DNA from: Bacteroides neonati
GTDB taxonomy: Bacteria > Bacteroidota > Bacteroidia > Bacteroidales > Bacteroidaceae
Assembly: GCF_000499785.1 (NCBI RefSeq)
Contig: NZ_HG726020.1
Coordinates: forward strand, 870,388-934,387
Direction of reading: 5' to 3'
Length of the DNA stretch: 64,000 bases
Shown: piece by piece, positions 6,549 to 16,577 of the stretch
Numbering within the stretch: position 1 is the stretch's first letter
How the letters are laid out: each line of letters begins with the position of its first letter
The notes under the pieces: model-generated
Told to the model about the DNA's origin: nothing
The model's database searches: none
Seen by the model: only the letters and a program-made list of their open reading frames with translations
Program-made: the position numbers and the translations under genes

Positions 6549-8357
6549 TTACTTCTTACCTTCTAACTGTTCTTTCAAAGCAGCCAGAGCGTCGAAATCG
6601 CCCAAAGTTGTAGAAGCAGCTTGGTTTTGAATAGCAGGAGCCGATTCGCTTCTGTTATTGTTGCTGTTTCCGCCCTTCTTAGCATTTGAAGCAGCTTTCT
6701 TCTCTGCTCTCTCTTCTGCCTTAGCAACATCTTCGAAAATACGGCTGTGAGAAAGGATGATTCTCTTAGCGTCTTTGTTGAACTCGATTACCTTGAACTC
6801 AAGTTTCTCGTCCATCTGAGCTTGTGAGCCATCTTCTTTTACCAAGTGTTTCGGAGTAGCGAAACCTTCAACACCGTAAGGAAGAGCTACAACAGCACCC
6901 TTATCCAACATTTCGATGATGGTACCTTCGTGTACCGAACCTACTGTAAATACAGTTTCGAATACATCCCAAGGATTCTCTTCAAGTTGTTTGTGGCCTA
7001 AGCTCAAACGACGGTTGTCTTTGTCGATCTCCAATACCTGTACTTCGATGTCTGCACCAATCTGAGTAAATTCAGAAGGATGTTTCACTTTCTTAGTCCA
7101 AGAAAGGTCAGAGATATGGATCAATCCGTCAACACCTTCTTCGATTTCTACGAATACACCGAAGTTAGTGAAGTTACGCACCTTAGCAGTGTGCTTAGAA
7201 GCTACTGGATATTTTTGTTCGATAGATTCCCATGGGTCTTGTTTCAATTGCTTGATACCCAAAGACATCTTACGCTCTTCGCGGTCCAAAGTCAAGACTA
7301 CAGCCTCTACATCGTCGCCCACCTTCATGAAGTCTTGAGCTGAACGCAAGTGTTGTGACCAAGACATTTCTGAAACGTGGATCAAACCTTCTACACCAGG
7401 AGCAATTTCGATGAATGCACCGTAGTCAGCCATAACCACTACTTTACCCTTCACCTTGTCACCTACCTGAAGTTCAGCGCTCAATGCATCCCATGGGTGA
7501 GGAGTCAACTGTTTCAAGCCTAATGCAATACGTTTCTTCTCGTCGTCGAAATCAAGGATTACAACGTTCAACTTCTGATCCAGTTCAACTACCTCTTTCG
7601 GATCGCTTACGCGGCCCCAAGAAAGGTCAGTGATATGGATCAAACCGTCTACGCCGCCCAAGTCGATGAATACACCGTAAGAAGTGATGTTCTTAACAGT
7701 ACCTTCGAGTACTTGACCTTTTTCGAGCTTGCCGATAATTTCTTTCTTCTGTTGTTCCAACTCAGCTTCGATAAGCGCTTTGTGAGATACAACAACGTTT
7801 TTGAACTCTTGGTTGATTTTTACTACCTTGAATTCCATTGTCTTTCCAACGAATACATCGTAATCGCGGATAGGCTTCACGTCGATCTGAGAACCTGGCA
7901 AGAAAGCTTCGATGCCAAATACGTCAACGATCATACCACCCTTAGTACGACATTTGATGAATCCCTTGATAATTTCTTCATTTTCCAGAGCAGCATTAAC
8001 GCGATCCCATGAGCGAGTAGCGCGAGCTTTTCTGTGTGACAGTACCAACTGTCCTTTTTTGTCTTCCTGATTTTCGATATACACCTCTACAGTGTCACCT
8101 ACAGTCAATTCAGGATTGTAGCGGAACTCATTCAAAGGAATGATACCGTCTGATTTGAAACCGATGTTCACCACAACTTCACGTTTGTTCATTGCGATAA
8201 CAACGCCGTCAACAACCTCGCGATCGCTAACTTTGTTAAGCGTACTGTCGTAAGCTTTTTCTAGATCTTCGTGGCTAGCGCTTGTGAAAGACTCGCCATG
8301 TTCGTAGGCATCCCAGTTGAAATCTTCAACAGGAGCGATGTTCTTTAAATTTTCCAT
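6549..8357 (-). CDS. rpsA: 30S ribosomal protein S1
   Basis: 602 residues with six successive S1 RNA-binding domains at roughly 45-110, 125-195, 215-283, 300-370, 385-455 and 470-540. Typical repeats are GVFIDLGGVDGLIHITDLSW, GAFIEIAPGVEGLIHVSEMS and GVFVEIEEGVDGLIHISDLS. S1 binds mRNA leaders at the small subunit. The C-terminal 60 residues are a low-complexity tail rich in Ala, Lys and Asn (AKKGGNSNNNRSES), longer than in enterobacterial S1 and usual for this phylum. The gene stands alone between its own promoter and terminator. Confidence 0.97.
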   Translation of the reverse strand: MENLKNIAPVEDFNWDAYEHGESFTSASHEDLEKAYDSTLNKVSDREVVDGVVIAMNKREVVVNIGFKSDGIIPLNEFRYNPELTVGDTVEVYIENQEDKKGQLVLSHRKARATRSWDRVNAALENEEIIKGFIKCRTKGGMIVDVFGIEAFLPGSQIDVKPIRDYDVFVGKTMEFKVVKINQEFKNVVVSHKALIEAELEQQKKEIIGKLEKGQVLEGTVKNITSYGVFIDLGGVDGLIHITDLSWGRVSDPKEVVELDQKLNVVILDFDDEKKRIALGLKQLTPHPWDALSAELQVGDKVKGKVVVMADYGAFIEIAPGVEGLIHVSEMSWSQHLRSAQDFMKVGDDVEAVVLTLDREERKMSLGIKQLKQDPWESIEQKYPVASKHTAKVRNFTNFGVFVEIEEGVDGLIHISDLSWTKKVKHPSEFTQIGADIEVQVLEIDKDNRRLSLGHKQLEENPWDVFETVFTVGSVHEGTIIEMLDKGAVVALPYGVEGFATPKHLVKEDGSQAQMDEKLEFKVIEFNKDAKRIILSHSRIFEDVAKAEERAEKKAASNAKKGGNSNNNRSESAPAIQNQAASTTLGDFDALAALKEQLEGKK

Positions 8358-8419
8358 TAATAATTTGTTTTGAGATCTTTAATTAAATAAGACATTATAT
8401 TGATTCTATAAATCGGGCG

Positions 8420-8450
8420 CAAAGATAAGGTTATTTTCCGGACTGACAAA
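8420..8450 (-). promoter_or_regulatory. rpsA promoter
   Basis: On the minus strand TTTG (8447-8450), 19 bp, then TATCTTTG (8420-8427) give a full Bacteroides promoter. The 5' leader before the start codon is about 60 nt, AT-rich and without a strong Shine-Dalgarno sequence. Confidence 0.8.
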
Positions 8451-8510
8451 AAGATATAATAAAAAAGATTAGTGAATTATGGAAGGGATAACTCACTGCA
8501 AATAGTTGAC

Positions 8511-10775
8511 TTATCGGTTAAAGAGTTCGAACGTAAACTTACAACCAATACCGGAATATTTGAAGTTTTCGCTGCCTACAAATACACCCACATCAAACAC
8601 ATGAGTGCCGATGCCATAGCCAACCTCAATATACGGATTGAGATGTGGAACACGCAGTGCGCTAATGTAGAGCCGCTCGTTCTGAACATAGCGCGTGTAC
8701 TTCATCAAGTGACGGAGCATCAGAAAAGGGGCTTCGTAGGTAAAGTGGGCACGGACGTAATTGCGCGACGAGTTGTACCAACGTCCGTCGAGCAGTTGAA
8801 AGACTCCTCCGATTTCATCGTTCCACCCCACCGGCAGGTTGTTGCGGGTGAAGTTGGCAAAGTCGACAAAATAGAGTTCATCCGTATTGGTAAATGCACC
8901 AAAACCTACCCGATAGTAGATATTGCGCATGAGCCCCAGATGTTTCTTGTGCTGAAGATCGAACTCGATGCGTTCGTATTGACCGTTACTACGAAAGACA
9001 CCTTTAATGCCACGCTCCCAGTCGACCGAGAAAGTAGGAAAGTTAGAGTATAAATTAATTTTCCGCTTCCCATTCATGTAGTAATACATATAAGGAGTCC
9101 ACTCGATACGCACACGCGGTGCAAAGCTGATATAGGCACTCTTGATTTTGTCCATCACCTCGGGAGGTGGCAGTACGCCCGGTTTAGTAATGATCAGATT
9201 GGACGACTGCACAGGGGTTCGACGATGTGCCGATAAACCAACACTCAAGTCCAATCCGTTTACAATTTCAATGCTATGCCGCAAATTAAAGAACAAGTCG
9301 CGGAAATATTCCAGATGAATCTGATCAAAATTAAACAGACTATCGGGCATTGCCTTCAGTTCGTCGAGTACATCGCTACTATAAATACGATTACCGTTAC
9401 CAAAATTGACATGGATGCCACCGCGCTTCTGAGGCCAATAGTCGAAATCGGTATTTACCGACCAATAAAATTCCTTCCGGGTGAAGTTATACCCAAAACG
9501 CGGAACAATACGAAGGAGTTTATCGCCCGCAAACAGACGGTTGTACTTGAAATCTTGACGATACGACAATCCATTGCTACCACCGAAACTTAACAAAAGA
9601 GGATTAATAATGGGCGAAAACCTCACTGTGCCCATATTCGAAAGGTTTACGTTATAATCACTGATCAGGAAATCGCCAATCTCTCCCCAAAACACACGCC
9701 TTTTAGAAGGTGGTTTTACCGTAACAGTGTCTCGGCGCAGTGCGTGGTCTACATATAATTTCCGTTCTACCGTGGTCAATTCTATCGGGCGGATGGAATC
9801 GAAAAAAGCACTGTCTCTACGATATGCATTCGTATCGCACTCCAAGGTGTACGACTCGGTAAGGTCGTAGTTATTCTTCCCTTTCAGGTGTTTCCTTTTT
9901 TCTTGTAGCACAATGGAGTCGTAATTCAAAGAGGCTAGATAACTACCATCAACCACATTGTTCATAAACTTAAAACGCATCTTAAATTGGTAATACACGG
10001 GCAGAAATTCATTTGATTCGCCCACCTCACCCATTTTTATGTAATTCTCGAACAGGATCAGTTCCGATCGTCCCGAAAACCTAATCTCACGTACACTGCA
10101 TACATTCGCACTGATCACCATATATCCGCCAACGAGCTGATCGCTCTTGCTCTTGGGTATGAAACGTATCTTGTATTGCACATCATTGGGCTCGCCCATG
10201 ACCGAATCTAAACGATAATTATAGTATTTCCTCCCGTTTTTGGCAAGAGGAGACAATAACCGGTCATTGAGCAAGGTAGAGGAGTAGATATTGATATGAA
10301 AGTATTCGAGCATCTCTCTTTCAAGCCTACCGCTACCGGGAAGGGTACCAATGCTTGCTTTGACCTTTTGGTCGTAAATGCGGGGAGCGGTGTAGTGTAG
10401 GTCGCTCGACGATTCAGCGATGTATTCCCTCACCCCCTTTTGCAAACGAAATAAGGTAGGCAGGTAACGAAACATCAGGTTCTTCTTTTTAATGTCGATC
10501 TTCCCTTTTATATAAAGTTCTGCACGATATTCTTTCACGATATTCTCATAGAAAGGAGCAAAATTCATGGCACAGGAAACAATCGAGTCGGCCAAAAGCT
10601 GATTCCGATAATAAGATTCGGACACGGAAGATGCTGTTCCCTTTACAGAAAAAGAGAATACAAGCATACAAACTATCCCAATCAGCTTCAACCGTTTCAA
10701 TAGAATACTTTTATTAAATGGAAGCAAATATAAACAAAAACGATGAAAAGAACCGATTTCATGACAGATTAACAT
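8511..10775 (-). CDS. DUF5686 family outer-membrane protein
   Basis: Up to 754 residues. A hydrophobic segment (LIGIVCMLVFSFSVKGTASS, ending near residue 50) looks like a signal peptide, so the true start may be one of the later codons and the first 20-25 residues may be untranslated. The mature part has a soluble N-terminal domain (about 60-330) and a C-terminal region of alternating amphipathic strands (about 370-754, ending KFTFELFNR) that fits an outer-membrane barrel with a terminal aromatic signature. Family members often carry a carboxypeptidase-like domain first; this one does not. The function is unknown. It is read towards rpsA but separated by about 150 bp with a promoter for rpsA. 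Confidence 0.85.
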   Translation of the reverse strand: MLICHEIGSFHRFCLYLLPFNKSILLKRLKLIGIVCMLVFSFSVKGTASSVSESYYRNQLLADSIVSCAMNFAPFYENIVKEYRAELYIKGKIDIKKKNLMFRYLPTLFRLQKGVREYIAESSSDLHYTAPRIYDQKVKASIGTLPGSGRLEREMLEYFHINIYSSTLLNDRLLSPLAKNGRKYYNYRLDSVMGEPNDVQYKIRFIPKSKSDQLVGGYMVISANVCSVREIRFSGRSELILFENYIKMGEVGESNEFLPVYYQFKMRFKFMNNVVDGSYLASLNYDSIVLQEKRKHLKGKNNYDLTESYTLECDTNAYRRDSAFFDSIRPIELTTVERKLYVDHALRRDTVTVKPPSKRRVFWGEIGDFLISDYNVNLSNMGTVRFSPIINPLLLSFGGSNGLSYRQDFKYNRLFAGDKLLRIVPRFGYNFTRKEFYWSVNTDFDYWPQKRGGIHVNFGNGNRIYSSDVLDELKAMPDSLFNFDQIHLEYFRDLFFNLRHSIEIVNGLDLSVGLSAHRRTPVQSSNLIITKPGVLPPPEVMDKIKSAYISFAPRVRIEWTPYMYYYMNGKRKINLYSNFPTFSVDWERGIKGVFRSNGQYERIEFDLQHKKHLGLMRNIYYRVGFGAFTNTDELYFVDFANFTRNNLPVGWNDEIGGVFQLLDGRWYNSSRNYVRAHFTYEAPFLMLRHLMKYTRYVQNERLYISALRVPHLNPYIEVGYGIGTHVFDVGVFVGSENFKYSGIGCKFTFELFNR

Positions 10776-10831
10776 TGATTCACTTCAAAACAAAAGACAG
10801 ACCGGTTTATAAAAAACACAAAAACAGAGAG

Positions 10832-10897
10832 TACCCCATAAAAAACAGGGGTATTAGAGGAAAAATAGCATTAAAAACGAAAAATACCCCATAAAAA
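10832..10897. promoter_or_regulatory. Repeated TACCCCATAAAAA sites upstream of glnN
   Basis: TACCCCATAAAAA occurs at 10832-10844 and again at 10885-10897, 53 bp apart. The first copy also forms a dyad with GGGGTA (10848-10853). The second copy lies about 25 bp ahead of the glnN -7 element, where an activator could sit. The binding protein is not known; a nitrogen-responsive regulator is a guess from context. Confidence 0.35.
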
Positions 10898-10921
10898 TAG
10901 ATAGCATATCACAAAAACAAC

Positions 10922-10929
10922 TATTTTTG
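10922..10929 (+). promoter_or_regulatory. glnN promoter -7 element
   Basis: TATTTTTG matches TAnnTTTG and lies 30 bp ahead of the preferred start codon at 10960. The -33 element is weak, which would suit an activator-dependent promoter. Confidence 0.55.
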
Positions 10930-10959
10930 CACCCAATAACTGATAAAAGACAGAGAAGC

Positions 10960-13149
10960 ATGTCAAAAATGAGATTTTTCGCATTACAGGAACTTTCCAA
11001 CCGATGCCCGTTAGAGGTAAACAGTCCTTCCAACAAACTATCCGACTACTATGGTAGCCATGTATTCGACCGCAAAAAGATGCAGGAGTACCTTCCCAAA
11101 GAAGCCTTTAAGGCGGTAGTCAACGCCATCGAAAAGGGTGCACCCATTAGTAGAGAAATGGCAGACTTAATTGCTAACGGCATGAAAAGCTGGGCCAAGT
11201 CACTCAACGTAACTCATTATACGCACTGGTTTCAGCCCCTGACCGACGGAACTGCCGAAAAGCATGATGGCTTTATCGAGTTTAGCGAAGACGGGGGAGT
11301 CATTGAACGATTCTCGGGAAAATTACTCATTCAGCAAGAGCCGGACGCTTCTTCGTTCCCCAACGGAGGCATTCGCAATACATTCGAAGCACGGGGTTAC
11401 ACCGCTTGGGATGTATCATCGCCGGCATTTGTGGTAGATAGTACCCTATGTATACCTACTATATTTATTTCGTATACGGGCGAGGCACTCGACTATAAAA
11501 CACCTTTGCTCAAGGCATTGGCAGCAGTCGACAAAGCAGCCACTGAGGTTTGCCAACTGTTCGACAAGAACATTACCCGCGTGTTTACCAATCTGGGATG
11601 GGAACAGGAGTATTTTCTGGTAGACTCTTCCTTATATAATGCACGCCCCGACCTTTGCTTGACAGGACGCACATTGATGGGACACTCCTCGGCCAAGGAT
11701 CAACAATTGGAAGATCACTACTTCGGATCGATCCCACCGCGCGTTACCGCTTTTATGAAAGAACTCGAAATAGAGTGCCATAAACTGGGTATTCCTGCCA
11801 AGACACGTCACAACGAGGTTGCGCCCAACCAATTCGAGCTGGCTCCTATCTTCGAAAACGCCAACTTGGCCAACGACCACAATCAGTTGGTAATGGATTT
11901 AATGAAGCGTATTGCACGTAAACATCATTTCGCTGTACTGTTTCACGAAAAGCCTTATAGCGGCGTCAATGGTTCGGGCAAGCACAACAACTGGTCGCTG
12001 TGTACCGATACCGGCATCAACTTATTTGCTCCGGGCAAGAACCCCAAAGGAAACATGCTTTTCCTTACCTTCTTGGTCAACGTACTGATGATGGTATACA
12101 AAAACCAAAACCTACTACGTGCCTCGATCATGAGTGCAGGCAACAGTCACCGTCTGGGAGCCAACGAAGCACCTCCGGCCATTCTTTCTATCTTTCTGGG
12201 CAAGCAGCTTTCGGCTACACTCGACGAGATTGTACGTCAAGTAGGCGACTCCAAGATGACTCCCGAAGAGAAAACAACCCTGAAGCTGGGCATCGGTCGT
12301 ATCCCCGAGATACTCTTAGATACCACCGACCGCAACCGTACCTCTCCGTTTGCCTTTACCGGCAACCGCTTCGAGTTCCGTGCAGCCGGTTCCTCTTCCA
12401 ACTGTGCCGCTGCCATGATAGCCATCAATGCAGCCATGGCCAATCAGTTGAACGAATTCCGTGTTTCGGTAGAGAAGTTGATGGAAGAGGGCATCAACAA
12501 AGACGAAGCCATCTTCCGTTTATTGAAAGAAACGATTCTGGCATCCGAAGCAATCCGCTTCGAAGGAGATGGCTACTCGGAGCAGTGGAAGCAGGAAGCC
12601 GAACGTCGTGGACTTACGAATATCTGCCACGTGCCCAAAGCATTGATGCACTATGTCGACAATCAATCTAAATCGGTGCTGATCGGTGAGCGCATCTTCA
12701 ATGATACCGAGCTGAACTGTCGTCTGGAGGTAGAGCTCGAAAAGTACACGATGAAGGTACAAATAGAAAGTCGTGTATTGGGCGATTTGGCCATCAACCA
12801 CATCGTACCCATTGCCGTAAGCTACCAAAATAGATTATTAGAGAATCTGAGAGGACTTAAAGAGGTATTCAGTCCCGAAGAGTTTGAAGAAATGAGCGGA
12901 GACCGCAAAGAGCTGATTCGCGAGATATCGCGTCGTGTAAGTGCTATCAAGGTACTGGTAAAAGATATGACCGAAGCCCGCAAGGTAGCCAACCACATGG
13001 AGAATTATCACGAAAAAGCATTTGCTTATGAAGAGACCGTGCGTCCGTATCTGGATAGTATCCGTGACCATATAGACCACTTGGAATTGGAGATAGATGA
13101 TGACATCTGGCCACTTCCTAAATACAGAGAACTGCTGTTTACTAAATAG
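10960..13149 (+). CDS. glnN: Glutamine synthetase type III
   Basis: 729 residues from the ATG at 10960 (MSKMRFFALQELSNR), the length known for Bacteroides GlnN; an in-frame ATG 11 codons earlier overlaps the promoter. The enzyme makes glutamine from glutamate, ammonia and ATP, and type III forms dodecamers. Visible motifs are the Glu-rich N-terminal catalytic block (NLGWEQEYFLVD, RHNEVAPNQFELAP), the ATP-binding glycine loop NGSGKHNNWSL, the flexible-loop region NRTSPFAFTGNRFEFRA, and the long type III C-terminal helical extension. No other nitrogen gene is adjacent. Two repeated TACCCC sites upstream may control it. Confidence 0.97.
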   Translation: MSKMRFFALQELSNRCPLEVNSPSNKLSDYYGSHVFDRKKMQEYLPKEAFKAVVNAIEKGAPISREMADLIANGMKSWAKSLNVTHYTHWFQPLTDGTAEKHDGFIEFSEDGGVIERFSGKLLIQQEPDASSFPNGGIRNTFEARGYTAWDVSSPAFVVDSTLCIPTIFISYTGEALDYKTPLLKALAAVDKAATEVCQLFDKNITRVFTNLGWEQEYFLVDSSLYNARPDLCLTGRTLMGHSSAKDQQLEDHYFGSIPPRVTAFMKELEIECHKLGIPAKTRHNEVAPNQFELAPIFENANLANDHNQLVMDLMKRIARKHHFAVLFHEKPYSGVNGSGKHNNWSLCTDTGINLFAPGKNPKGNMLFLTFLVNVLMMVYKNQNLLRASIMSAGNSHRLGANEAPPAILSIFLGKQLSATLDEIVRQVGDSKMTPEEKTTLKLGIGRIPEILLDTTDRNRTSPFAFTGNRFEFRAAGSSSNCAAAMIAINAAMANQLNEFRVSVEKLMEEGINKDEAIFRLLKETILASEAIRFEGDGYSEQWKQEAERRGLTNICHVPKALMHYVDNQSKSVLIGERIFNDTELNCRLEVELEKYTMKVQIESRVLGDLAINHIVPIAVSYQNRLLENLRGLKEVFSPEEFEEMSGDRKELIREISRRVSAIKVLVKDMTEARKVANHMENYHEKAFAYEETVRPYLDSIRDHIDHLELEIDDDIWPLPKYRELLFTK

Positions 13150-13297
13150 GAGAATTCTTCACAGAAGGCGCAGAGGATACAGAGGAAAAGCCTATCGGGC
13201 TACTACACCCCTGTTTTTCCTCCGTGTCTTCATGTATTCTATTTGTAAAAGCAATGAAACTTTTTTCATTTTTATTCTTTTTTTCATTTTTTCTTTC

Positions 13298-13305
13298 TAC
13301 ATTTG
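13298..13305 (+). promoter_or_regulatory. Promoter -7 element of the Crp/Fnr gene
   Basis: TACATTTG lies 28 bp ahead of the start codon at 13334, within a very T-rich stretch. The 184 bp between glnN and this gene also carry GAGGAAAA...TTTTCCTC (about 13178-13221), a possible weak terminator stem for glnN. Confidence 0.55.
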
Positions 13306-13333
13306 TGCTTTATAACACAGTTTTGCAGCACTT

Positions 13334-14035
13334 ATGGTTAAGATAAACTTGTCGGATATAGATATTTCGGAAAAACTTTCCGATATGTGGGCTCCTTTGA
13401 ACGAAGAGCAAAGAGACTTTTTGACCAATAACTTCACCTTACAAAATTACAAAAAAAACGAAACCATCTACTGTGAAGGAGAAACACCCACACACTTGAT
13501 GTGTTTAATCAGCGGAAAGGTGAAAATCTATAAAGACGGTGTAGGCGGCAGAAGCCAAATCATCCGTATGATGAAACCAACAGAATACTTTGGTTATCGT
13601 GCCTTCTTTGCCAAAGAAGCTTTTGTAACTGCTGCATCTGCCTTCGAGCCTTCCATCATCGGCCTTGTTCCGATGAGTGCAATCATGCATCTGCTGTCGC
13701 AAAACAACAACCTCGCACTTTTTTTCATCAAACAACTCTCAGTCGATTTAGGAATAGCCGACGAACGAACCGTTAATCTCACTCAAAAACACATCCGCGG
13801 TCGCTTATCCGAATCACTACTTTTCTTGAAAGAGAGCTATGGACTCGAAGAAGACGGATCTACCCTGAGTATCTACCTCTCGCGCGAAGATCTGGCCAAT
13901 CTATCGAACATGACAACCTCCAATGCCATCCGTACTTTATCAAACTTTGCTACCGAACGATTAATCACGATCGACGGACGAAAGATTAAGATTATCGACG
14001 AAGAGAAACTAAAGAAAATCAGCAAGATAGGATAA
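13334..14035 (+). CDS. Crp/Fnr family transcriptional regulator
   Basis: 233 residues. The N-terminal cyclic-nucleotide-binding fold covers about 20-130 (ETIYCEGETPTHLMCLISGK, PTEYFGYRAFF). A long dimerisation helix follows (LALFFIKQLSVDLGIADERT), then a winged-helix DNA-binding domain at about 155-230 with recognition region LSREDLANLSNMTTSNAIRT. No Fnr-type cysteine cluster is present, so an iron-sulfur sensor is unlikely. The ligand and targets are unknown. It stands alone with its own promoter between glnN and the GH20 gene. Confidence 0.93.
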   Translation: MVKINLSDIDISEKLSDMWAPLNEEQRDFLTNNFTLQNYKKNETIYCEGETPTHLMCLISGKVKIYKDGVGGRSQIIRMMKPTEYFGYRAFFAKEAFVTAASAFEPSIIGLVPMSAIMHLLSQNNNLALFFIKQLSVDLGIADERTVNLTQKHIRGRLSESLLFLKESYGLEEDGSTLSIYLSREDLANLSNMTTSNAIRTLSNFATERLITIDGRKIKIIDEEKLKKISKIG

Positions 14036-14078
14036 ACTCTGTTTTTTTATATTATTATACTTAACACACATTTGAATT

Positions 14079-16520
14079 ATGAAGAAAGGAATTCCACTCT
14101 TTCTTTTGTCGCTTCTCTTTATCTCCCCCGGATGCAAGCAGACAAAAGAGGTTGTTAACGAGTACAACATTGTTCCCTTACCCAATCAGATGATCCCTCA
14201 GGAAGGGCGTTTCGAGCTAAGTTCCAAGGTAAAGGTAGTCACAGCTGCCTGTACACCCGAAGTCAAAACCATAGCCGACAGCTTGGTGGAGCGCATAGCA
14301 CTCACCTCGGGCATTCGGTTATCGCAAACGGATCAGGCCAACTCGAGTGCTCCGACCATTACATTCGCCATGAACCCCCAACTACCGGCCGAGGGATACG
14401 AGCTATCGGTTAAGCCCTCGGGCATTATCCTTTCGGCTTCTCAACCCAATGGCTTTTTCTATGGGGTGCAGTCACTCTATCAATTATTACCACCGGCTGT
14501 TTATGGTCGCACGAAAGATAAAAAAGCAGCCTGGTCTGTTCCGGCAGTCGAAATACAAGATGCTCCGCGCTTTCCTTATCGAGGACTGATGCTCGACGTA
14601 TGCCGGCACTTCTCCGAATTAGACTACATTTATAAGTTCATCGACCAACTGGCGGCGCATAAGATGAATACCTTCCACTGGCATCTTACCGACGATCAGG
14701 GATGGAGAATCGAGATCAAGAAATACCCGAAACTAACAGAGATCGGATCAAAGCGCAAAGAAACACTGGTGGATTATTACTATACGAATTGGCCGCAGAT
14801 ATTCGATGGCAAAGAGCATGGCGGATACTATACGCAAGAGCAGATCAAAGCGGTAGTTGCCTATGCAGCCTCTAAATACATCACCGTGATTCCCGAAATT
14901 GAGATGCCGGGACACGCCGTTGCAGCCATTGCCTCCTACCCCGAACTATCGTGTACCCCCGACACCACTTACGATGTAACGGGCACTTGGGGTGTATTCG
15001 ATCAGGTGTTCTGTCCCAAAGAAGAGACTTTCGCCTTTCTGGAGGGAGTACTCGATGAGGTGGTTGAGCTCTTCCCCAGCTCGTACATCCACATCGGTGG
15101 AGACGAATGTCCTAAAACAGCCTGGAAAAACTGCGACCACTGTCAGACACTCATCCGCACATTAGGATTGAAAGACGACACTACCCCCAATGCAGTCGAT
15201 GGTAAGAAACATACGAAGGAAGAAAAGCTGCAAAGCTACGTCATCACCCGCATGGAGAAATACCTCAACAGCAAAGGACGCAACATCATCGGATGGGACG
15301 AAATACTGGAAGGCGGACTGGCTCCCAACGCCACCGTGATGTCATGGCGTGGTGTAGAGGGTGGAATTACGGCTGCCAAAGCAGGTCACAACGCCATTAT
15401 GACGCCGAATCCGTACGTTTACCTCGATCATTATCAAGAAGATCCGGAGTTTGCACCCACCACCATCGGCGGATACAATACGCTTAAGAAGACATATAGC
15501 TACAACCCGGTGCCCGACGATGCAGATGAATTGGTGAAAAAACACATCATCGGCCTACAAGGAAACATCTGGAACGAGTATATGCAGAACGACGAACGAC
15601 GCGATTATCAAACCTTTCCGCGCGCCATAGCCATTGCCGAAACCGGATGGACGGAGAATCGAAACAAAAACTGGAACAGTTTCTGCCGGCGCATGGTAGA
15701 GGAGTTCGAGCGCATGGATATCATGCAGGTGAAAGCGTGTCGCAACTTCTTCGACGTCAACATCAACACACATGTAGAGCCCGGCAGCGGTGTATTGAAC
15801 GTAGTGCTCGAAAGCTTCTACCCCAATGCCGACATACGCTATACAACGGATGGAAGCGAACCCACAGAGCAATCGGAACGCTATACGCAACCCTTCGCCT
15901 TGACGGGACAGCTGGATTTGAAAGCAGCTGTATTCAACAAAGATAAACGCTTGGGCAAGGTAAGTAGCAAATCACTTTACGGCAACCTTATCAGCGGAAA
16001 GCGGTTTACCACCACACCCGCCATGGGATGGGCAACGGGAGATGCAGTCAATGAGTACGATGTGCTTGGAGCAGATAGCACCACACTGGGACTGACCAAC
16101 GGCAAACGCGGCAACAACGCCTCGTACGCCCCTTGGACAAGTTTCGGCATGAGCGATACCTGCGGCGAACTTGAGTTTATCGTAAACATGGAAAAGCCCA
16201 CAAAGATCAGCAAGGTGGTTTTCGGTTCTTTATTTAACCCTGCCTATCGCATCCTACCTGCCGGTGGAGCTTCGGTAGAGGTATCGAACGATGGAGTACA
16301 ATATCGGGAAGTTGCCGCATCGACCTTCGCGAGACAATTCCCCCCAAAGGGTCGCAAAGCCTATACCGATTCACTCAGTTTTCAGCCCACTGAAGCTCAG
16401 TTTGTGAAAGTGAAGATACAAAACGGAGGCACCCTGCGCAACGGAATCGATTGTCGCAAAGACACTCCCGGAGAAATCATCCATGCCGATCTGTACATTG
16501 ACGAGATAGAAATTTATTAA
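14079..16520 (+). CDS. Beta-N-acetylhexosaminidase, GH20 lipoprotein
   Basis: 813 residues. A lipoprotein signal with the lipobox SPGC puts the enzyme on the outer membrane or in the periplasm. A GH20b domain (about 25-145) precedes the GH20 catalytic barrel (about 148-530; FHWHLTDDQGWR, and the catalytic Asp-Glu pair in HIGGDECPK at about 338-346). A chitobiase-type C-terminal beta domain (about 560-630, YTTDGSEPT) and a galactose-binding, F5/8C-like domain (about 670-810) follow. It releases terminal GlcNAc or GalNAc from glycans such as mucin or host N-glycans. A strong terminator follows. No sus genes adjoin it. Confidence 0.96.
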   Translation: MKKGIPLFLLSLLFISPGCKQTKEVVNEYNIVPLPNQMIPQEGRFELSSKVKVVTAACTPEVKTIADSLVERIALTSGIRLSQTDQANSSAPTITFAMNPQLPAEGYELSVKPSGIILSASQPNGFFYGVQSLYQLLPPAVYGRTKDKKAAWSVPAVEIQDAPRFPYRGLMLDVCRHFSELDYIYKFIDQLAAHKMNTFHWHLTDDQGWRIEIKKYPKLTEIGSKRKETLVDYYYTNWPQIFDGKEHGGYYTQEQIKAVVAYAASKYITVIPEIEMPGHAVAAIASYPELSCTPDTTYDVTGTWGVFDQVFCPKEETFAFLEGVLDEVVELFPSSYIHIGGDECPKTAWKNCDHCQTLIRTLGLKDDTTPNAVDGKKHTKEEKLQSYVITRMEKYLNSKGRNIIGWDEILEGGLAPNATVMSWRGVEGGITAAKAGHNAIMTPNPYVYLDHYQEDPEFAPTTIGGYNTLKKTYSYNPVPDDADELVKKHIIGLQGNIWNEYMQNDERRDYQTFPRAIAIAETGWTENRNKNWNSFCRRMVEEFERMDIMQVKACRNFFDVNINTHVEPGSGVLNVVLESFYPNADIRYTTDGSEPTEQSERYTQPFALTGQLDLKAAVFNKDKRLGKVSSKSLYGNLISGKRFTTTPAMGWATGDAVNEYDVLGADSTTLGLTNGKRGNNASYAPWTSFGMSDTCGELEFIVNMEKPTKISKVVFGSLFNPAYRILPAGGASVEVSNDGVQYREVAASTFARQFPPKGRKAYTDSLSFQPTEAQFVKVKIQNGGTLRNGIDCRKDTPGEIIHADLYIDEIEIY

Positions 16521-16577
16521 GGCCGTAGAGAATAGAATAAAAAACGGCGAAGAATCTCAAAAAGATGGCGAGAAATA

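Noticed and set aside
8472..9053. A 193-codon plus-strand frame opposite the DUF5686 gene
   Set aside because: It lies antisense to the barrel-coding end of that gene and shows no domain.
12000..12671. A 223-codon plus-strand frame inside glnN
   Set aside because: It is an out-of-frame reading of the glutamine synthetase gene with low-complexity Arg/Ser-rich content and no family pattern.
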